Origin: JBDKTH01 sp964558295
GTDB taxonomy: Bacteria; Planctomycetota; Planctomycetia; Pirellulales; Thermoguttaceae
DNA: 23,020 nucleotides
NCBI GenBank assembly: GCA_964558295.1
Contig: CAZLDQ010000086.1
Location: 1 to 23,020, forward strand
Direction: 5' to 3'
This document shows positions 20,311 through 23,020 of this stretch, piece by piece. The stretch's first letter is position 1. Each line of letters begins with the position of its first letter. Below the pieces are notes generated by a model, which did no database searches, was not told the DNA's origin, and worked only from the letters and a program-made list of their open reading frames with translations. The position numbers and the translations under genes were made by a program.

Positions 20311-21837
20311 ATGGCCCGATCCGCCTATACGCTTGTCTTGGTGCTCTTGTTTTCCAGCCAACTCCTGCCCCCTGCGGTATGGGGGGCGGATTCACCCTCG
20401 GCCACAGACCAAGCGCCCGAAAAAACCGAGGATGTCTACCAACTCCAGAAACTCCTGGTTGATACTCTCGACCAAGTCGAACGGAGTTACGTCAAGGACA
20501 TTAGCCGGCGAGAGCTGGTCGAAGCAGCCATCCGCGGCCTCTTGCGCGAATTGGACCCGTATTCCGACTACATTGACTCCGAAGAACTCAAGCAATTTCA
20601 GACGACCGTCGACGCCGAGTTTGGCGGGATTGGGATTCAAATCACCATCGAGGCAGGACAACTCAAGGTCATGAGCCCGCTGGTCGGCACGCCAGCTTAC
20701 CGCGCGGGATTGATCGCGGGTGACCAGATCGTCGAAATCGACGGCAAGAGTACGGCACACATCACGGTGGACGAGGCCGTTCGTCGCCTGAAAGGCGAGC
20801 CGGGAACCAGTGTGACCCTGACAATCATCCACCCGGGCAAGTCGGCCCGCCAACTGGTCACCCTCAAACGGGAAGTGATCCACATCGAAACCGTGCTGGG
20901 CGACCATCGCAAGCCGGACGATTCTTGGGACTTCATGCTCAACAAGACGCATGGAATCGGCTACATCCGCCTGACCGGTTTCAGCCGCGATACGGCCGGT
21001 GAGTTGGAAAAGGCCTTGGAGGAGTTGAAGCGGGAGAAGTTCCACGCCCTGATCCTCGATTTGCGGTTTAACCCGGGAGGATTGTTGACCTCGGCCATTG
21101 AGATCAGCGACCTGTTCATCTCCAGCGGCCGGATCGTCAGCACCAAGGGACGCAACTCGCAAGAACGCGTCTGGGAGGCCCAGAAAGAAGGAACCTTCGA
21201 AGGATTCCCCTTAGTCATTCTCGTGAACCGCTATACGGCCAGCGCCAGTGAGATCGTGTCGGCCTGTTTGCAGGACCACAAGCGGGCGGTGATCATGGGC
21301 GAGCGGACCTGGGGCAAAGGGAGCGTACAGAACGTAATTCCCTTGGAAGAACAACAAAGCGCCCTGAAGCTCACCACGGCCAGCTACCGCCGGCCCAGCG
21401 GTCACAACATTCATCGCTTCCCCGACGCAAAGGAAGACGACGAGTGGGGGGTAATCCCCGACAAGGGATATGAATTGAAACTCGACGACGCCGAATTGTA
21501 CGCCCTGATCGAGGATCGGCGGCAACGCGATATTGTTCAGCCCAAGGAGGCCCCCGCGACAGAGTTGTCGCCGGAAAATATCCCCGTCACTCCCGAGCCG
21601 CAACCAACCCCGCCGCAGCAACCGACGCCTCAGGAGAAGGACAAGACGAGCGTCCCCCCCACGCAACCTGCACCGGTCCCCGCTTCGACCACGCCCGCTA
21701 CTCCAAAGAGTCCCCCGCCGGCCAAAGACGCCCTCGTCACGTCGACGGAAAAGCCTCGGGAAAAGGCCCCGTTCGTCGACCCCCAGTTGCGTATGGCGAT
21801 CGACTACCTGACAGCCGAGTTGGCCAAAGCCAAGTGA
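20311..21837 (+). CDS. S41-family C-terminal processing protease with PDZ domain
   Basis: The protein has 508 residues. Signal peptide MARSAYTLVLVLLFSSQLLP, then a helical N-terminal domain (VYQLQKLLVDTLDQVERSYV, LRELDPYSDYID). A PDZ domain follows at about 105-190 (FGGIGIQITIEAGQLKVMSP, AGDQIVEIDGKS), and then the protease core. Ser311 in TASASEIVSA and Lys336 in ERTWGKGS lie 25 residues apart, the spacing of the Ser/Lys dyad in Prc/CtpA proteases. The last roughly 110 residues are a Pro/Lys-rich tail (QPTPPQQPTPQEKDK), unusual in length and probably disordered. Such proteases trim or degrade envelope proteins from the C-terminus. ATG 20311 follows GAGGAGAGG. The longer upstream frame lacks a signal peptide at its start. 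The stop is TGA; tsaD follows after 118 bases. Confidence 0.92.
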   Translation: MARSAYTLVLVLLFSSQLLPPAVWGADSPSATDQAPEKTEDVYQLQKLLVDTLDQVERSYVKDISRRELVEAAIRGLLRELDPYSDYIDSEELKQFQTTVDAEFGGIGIQITIEAGQLKVMSPLVGTPAYRAGLIAGDQIVEIDGKSTAHITVDEAVRRLKGEPGTSVTLTIIHPGKSARQLVTLKREVIHIETVLGDHRKPDDSWDFMLNKTHGIGYIRLTGFSRDTAGELEKALEELKREKFHALILDLRFNPGGLLTSAIEISDLFISSGRIVSTKGRNSQERVWEAQKEGTFEGFPLVILVNRYTASASEIVSACLQDHKRAVIMGERTWGKGSVQNVIPLEEQQSALKLTTASYRRPSGHNIHRFPDAKEDDEWGVIPDKGYELKLDDAELYALIEDRRQRDIVQPKEAPATELSPENIPVTPEPQPTPPQQPTPQEKDKTSVPPTQPAPVPASTTPATPKSPPPAKDALVTSTEKPREKAPFVDPQLRMAIDYLTAELAKAK

Positions 21838-21955
21838 TCGCCGTAGCGCGATTCATGATGCCAAGCGTCTCTTGACTTCCCTCGGGCGACAATGGACATC
21901 GTTCAGGCCGCTGGGCGCATCGCAACGATTTTTGCTTGAGGTTGATTTGCTGAGC

Positions 21956-22984
21956 ATGAAACTCCTGACTTTGGAATCCACGTGTGACGAAACGGCTGCA
22001 GCGGTAATCAACGACCGGCTCGAAGTCCTCGGTTCGGTGGTCGCCTCGCAAGACGAATTGCACCGCCGCTTCGGCGGCGTGGTCCCGGAAATCGCCTCGC
22101 GAGCCCACGTGGAGCGAATCCTCCCGGTGATCGACGAAGCGTTGCGCCGGGCCAACATCCAACTGACCGACTTGGACGCCGTGGCCGTGGCCAACACGCC
22201 GGGACTGGCCGGCTCACTGCTGGTCGGCCTCGTGGCGGCCAAAACCCTCGCCGTCAGCCTGAATATTCCGCTGATCGCCGTAAACCACCTCCAGGCCCAT
22301 ATCTATGCGTGCCGGATTGCCAGCCGAGAAGAGGTCTTCCCCTGTGTGGGGTTAATTGTCAGCGGAGGACACAGCAGCCTTTACCGTTGCCCCAACCCAC
22401 TCGACTTCGAACTGCTCGGGGCCACGATCGACGATGCGGCCGGCGAGGCGTTCGACAAAGTGGCCAGCATGCTGGGCCTCACCTATCCCGGGGGACCTTC
22501 GATTCAGCGTGCCGCGGAACCGGGGAATCCCAAGGCCTATCGCTTTCCTCGCCCCTTTCTCAACGATTCCGAACGGCTGGATTTCAGTTTCAGCGGGCTG
22601 AAGACGGCCGTCCGCTATGCGATTGCCGGCCCTGGCCGACCCGACTTCCAGCAGACACAGCTTAACCCCCAACAGGTGGCCGATCTGGCCGCCAGTTTCC
22701 AGGAAGCAGTGGTTGACTGCCTGGTAGGCAAGGCATTGCAAGCCGTGCAGCTCACCGGTCTCCAAACCCTGTGCGTTGGCGGAGGGGTGGCGGCGAATGC
22801 TAGGTTCCGACAACGACTGACCGAAGCTGCCGCCGAACACAACGTCCGATTGCATATCGCCCCCTTGTCGCTGTGCACCGACAACGCCGTGATGGGAGCG
22901 ATTGCCGTCGAGCGGTTTCGCGCTGGCCGATTCGAAGCGTTGGACCTCGACGTCTTGCCGGGCGTGATCAATCGACATAGGTAA
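21956..22984 (+). CDS. tsaD: TsaD, tRNA N6-adenosine threonylcarbamoyltransferase
   Basis: The protein has 342 residues. It transfers the threonylcarbamoyl group to A37 of ANN-decoding tRNAs, with TsaB and TsaE. Marks: LTLESTCDETAAAV at the N-terminus, GGVVPEIASRAH, NTPGLAGSLLVG, the metal ligands H111 and H115 in NHLQAHIYA, VSGGHSSLY, DDAAGEAFDKVASMLGL, YPGGPSIQ, FSFSGLKTAV, GGGVAANARFR and SLCTDNAVMGA. Length and motif positions match E. coli TsaD. ATG 21956 is the family start; its ribosome-binding site is weak (GAGG about 14 bases upstream). The last residues (VINRHR) are encoded within what may be the 3' end of a group II intron on the other strand. The stop is TAA. TsaB and TsaE are not in this window. 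Confidence 0.95.
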   Translation: MKLLTLESTCDETAAAVINDRLEVLGSVVASQDELHRRFGGVVPEIASRAHVERILPVIDEALRRANIQLTDLDAVAVANTPGLAGSLLVGLVAAKTLAVSLNIPLIAVNHLQAHIYACRIASREEVFPCVGLIVSGGHSSLYRCPNPLDFELLGATIDDAAGEAFDKVASMLGLTYPGGPSIQRAAEPGNPKAYRFPRPFLNDSERLDFSFSGLKTAVRYAIAGPGRPDFQQTQLNPQQVADLAASFQEAVVDCLVGKALQAVQLTGLQTLCVGGGVAANARFRQRLTEAAAEHNVRLHIAPLSLCTDNAVMGAIAVERFRAGRFEALDLDVLPGVINRHR

Positions 22985-23020
22985 GCCCTCGCGGGCTGTC
23001 CCTGTCACACCACCGTGCGT
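22972..23020 (-). ncRNA. Possible 3' end of a group II intron (half of domain V, and domain VI)
   Basis: On the minus strand from the window edge: ACGCACGGTGGTGTGACAGG resembles the 3' strand of domain V and its linker in bacterial group II introns. Next comes a stem AGCCC, GCGA tetraloop, GGGCT (22997-22984), flanked by AGG and CCT that also pair and leave unpaired TA before CCTA. This is the shape of domain VI with its branch-point A. The sequence then reads CCTATGTCGAT, close to the usual CCTAC-YCGAY intron end. The 5' half of domain V would lie outside the window, so this rests on pattern memory. Confidence 0.4.

Overview
The window looks like chromosomal DNA of a planctomycete, probably of the Pirellulales type. 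This is an inference from gene content and GC-rich composition: a DUF1559 pilin-like protein, a PEP-CTERM protein, a regulator joining a sugar-binding-protein fold to an AraC helix-turn-helix, a small cytoplasmic Ser/Thr kinase, a DUF1207 envelope protein, and short families of TTCGTCATT-type repeats. No RNA gene, IS element or CRISPR array was recognised, apart from a possible 3' tip of a group II intron at the right edge.

Layout. 1-3116: terminator of an upstream gene, then uvrA (nucleotide excision repair), which is continuous in one frame but cut by two in-frame TAG codons. 3237-4274: a ThiF/MoeB-type E1-like enzyme behind a hairpin repeat. 4413-6843 (minus): a two-gene unit of an SSS-type sodium/solute symporter, cut by one in-frame TAG, and a small two-helix membrane protein. 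6844-7553: no convincing gene, one strong inverted repeat. 7554-7811 (minus): a Glu/Lys-rich lipoprotein with its own promoter. 8019-8936: a Ser/Thr kinase. 8943-12723 (minus): a likely four-gene unit, PEP-CTERM protein, DUF1559 pseudopilin, small lipoprotein and BNR-type beta-propeller, divergent from a XylR-like LacI/AraC regulator (13095-14300) across 371 bp holding two palindromes. 14263-18312 (minus): glycolate oxidase, with glcD and glcE fused in one frame, followed 6 bp later by glcF. 18521-18829 (minus): thiamine-binding MTH1187-type protein with a structured leader. 19062-22984 (plus): DUF1207 protein, S41 C-terminal processing protease, tsaD.

The strongest oddity is a set of in-frame TAG codons inside otherwise intact genes: two in uvrA, one in the symporter at a position normally Trp, and one exactly in front of the Arg cluster that ends the PEP-CTERM sorting signal. 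All four are TAG, none TAA or TGA, and the frame is kept across each. TAG also ends at least three genes that look normal (4274, 7554, 10435), so TAG is not simply reassigned. The alternatives are leaky or programmed amber readthrough, several young nonsense mutations, or sequence error. Mobile short repeats have also been built into coding sequence: in the middle and at the end of uvrA, and perhaps as the GlcD-GlcE linker.
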